Shown here one piece after another: positions 63,580 through 64,000 of a stretch of DNA of 64,000 nucleotides. The notes beneath the pieces are model-generated. The model saw only the letters and a list, made by a program, of their open reading frames with translations, did no database searches and was not told the origin of the DNA. A program made the translations under genes and the position numbers. The stretch spans positions 62,001 to 126,000 of the forward strand of contig NZ_MQUQ01000001.1 in assembly GCF_001953865.1 (NCBI RefSeq). The letters are read 5' to 3'. The DNA comes from Amycolatopsis coloradensis. GTDB lineage: Bacteria; Actinomycetota; Actinomycetes; Mycobacteriales; Pseudonocardiaceae. Each line of letters opens with the position of its first letter. The stretch's first letter is position 1.

Positions 63580-63978
63580 TCAGGCGGCGAGGCCGTCGAC
63601 GACGACCTTCATCACGGTCCGCCAGTGCTCTCGCTGCGCGGCACGCTCCTCCGGACCGGCGAGCCGCTCCTGATGGAAGACGACGGTCGTCTTGCCCGGT
63701 CCGGCCGGACGGAGTCCTACCTGGACCGTACTCTCGTGATCCCAGTCCTTCGGCCGCCAGGTGAGACGGATCTTCTCGCGCACGCGGTAGCCGCGAACCT
63801 CGCCGACCGTGCCCTCGGCCGTCTCGTACGGCGCGCCCTTCTCCGGCTCCAGCCGCACGTCGCCCAGCCAGGCCGCCAGACCCGGCCCCGAGAGGTACTT
63901 CCACACGTGTTCCAGCGGATGGGCCACCGTCTTGGACACGCCGATCTCCCAGCCCGCGTCCTTCGTCTTCCCGATCAT
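63580..63978 (-). CDS. SRPBCC/Aha1-like protein
   Basis: 132 residues. START/Aha1 fold: V-S-K-T-V-A-H-P-L-E-H-V-W-K-Y-L-S-G-P and I-R-L-T-W-R-P-K-D-W-D-H-E-S-T-V-Q-V. Binds hydrophobic ligands in this fold; ligand unknown. ATG 63978 was preferred over the GTG at 63981 because GGAGG lies 4 nt before ATG and only 1 nt before GTG. Complete within the window. Confidence 0.82.
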   Translation of the reverse strand: MIGKTKDAGWEIGVSKTVAHPLEHVWKYLSGPGLAAWLGDVRLEPEKGAPYETAEGTVGEVRGYRVREKIRLTWRPKDWDHESTVQVGLRPAGPGKTTVVFHQERLAGPEERAAQREHWRTVMKVVVDGLAA

Positions 63979-64000
63979 CACGCCTCCGCCGTAACCGTCT

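Overview
The window is high-GC actinobacterial chromosome: dense reading frames, many GTG starts, 4-nt start/stop overlaps, Tat and lipoprotein signals, an Mce operon and an XRE/DUF397 pair. Gene content, a PPi-type phosphofructokinase signature and dispersed gene-end palindromes suggest Pseudonocardiaceae, most likely Amycolatopsis. The family placement is an inference; the actinobacterial placement is firm. No rRNA, tRNA, CRISPR array, transposase or prophage was seen.

Layout. 1-3606: a truncated large AAA ATPase regulator, a small unknown protein and an overlapping XRE/DUF397 pair. 4065-10366: central metabolism on the minus strand (acyl-CoA thioesterase II, pyruvate kinase, DUF2461 protein, Tat-exported amidohydrolase, PPi-type phosphofructokinase). 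10492-11727: a type I DAHP synthase preceded by a short leader gene carrying Tyr-Phe-Trp-Phe and by competing RNA pairings, which looks like an aromatic amino acid attenuator. 11918-22950: a block resembling the Mycobacterium tuberculosis Rv2179c-Rv2187 neighbourhood (RNase AS, PlsC-type acyltransferase, zinc-knuckle protein, ArsA-like ATPase, SRPBCC proteins, long-chain acyl-CoA ligase), with an esterase, a membrane protein, a GCS2 ligase, a Nudix-NYN fusion and a ROK glucokinase inserted.

23051-26791: FAD monooxygenase, a decayed ferritin-like gene, a class I aminotransferase of the Rv3722c type and a lipoprotein. 27117-42775: a complete mce4-type steroid uptake locus. Two YrbE permeases, Mce4A-F and two Mce-associated proteins lie on the minus strand with two SDRs and a ferredoxin; FadE26/FadE27/FadD17-type genes diverge on the plus strand. 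A perfect KstR-type palindrome sits in the divergent promoter region. 42874-48917: an exported hydrolase remnant, a membrane protein, an acuC/GNAT-acyl-CoA synthetase pair (reversible lysine acylation) and a sulfurtransferase. 49053-53258: ideR-galK-galE, with a 21-nt tandem repeat before galE, and a DUF4192 gene. 53408-61877: exported M23 and S15 hydrolases, DUF4139, CBS, TPR-like, zinc metallopeptidase and S9 peptidase genes. 61929-63978: an SMR transporter and azoreductase operon diverging from a TetR regulator, and an SRPBCC protein.

A recurring feature is long, near-perfect inverted repeats at gene ends. One sequence family occurs four times at 17-30 bp per arm. Others have arms that are themselves palindromic. 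Most sit where a bidirectional terminator would be expected, but one interrupts the otherwise overlapping mce4 operon between mce4A and mce4B.
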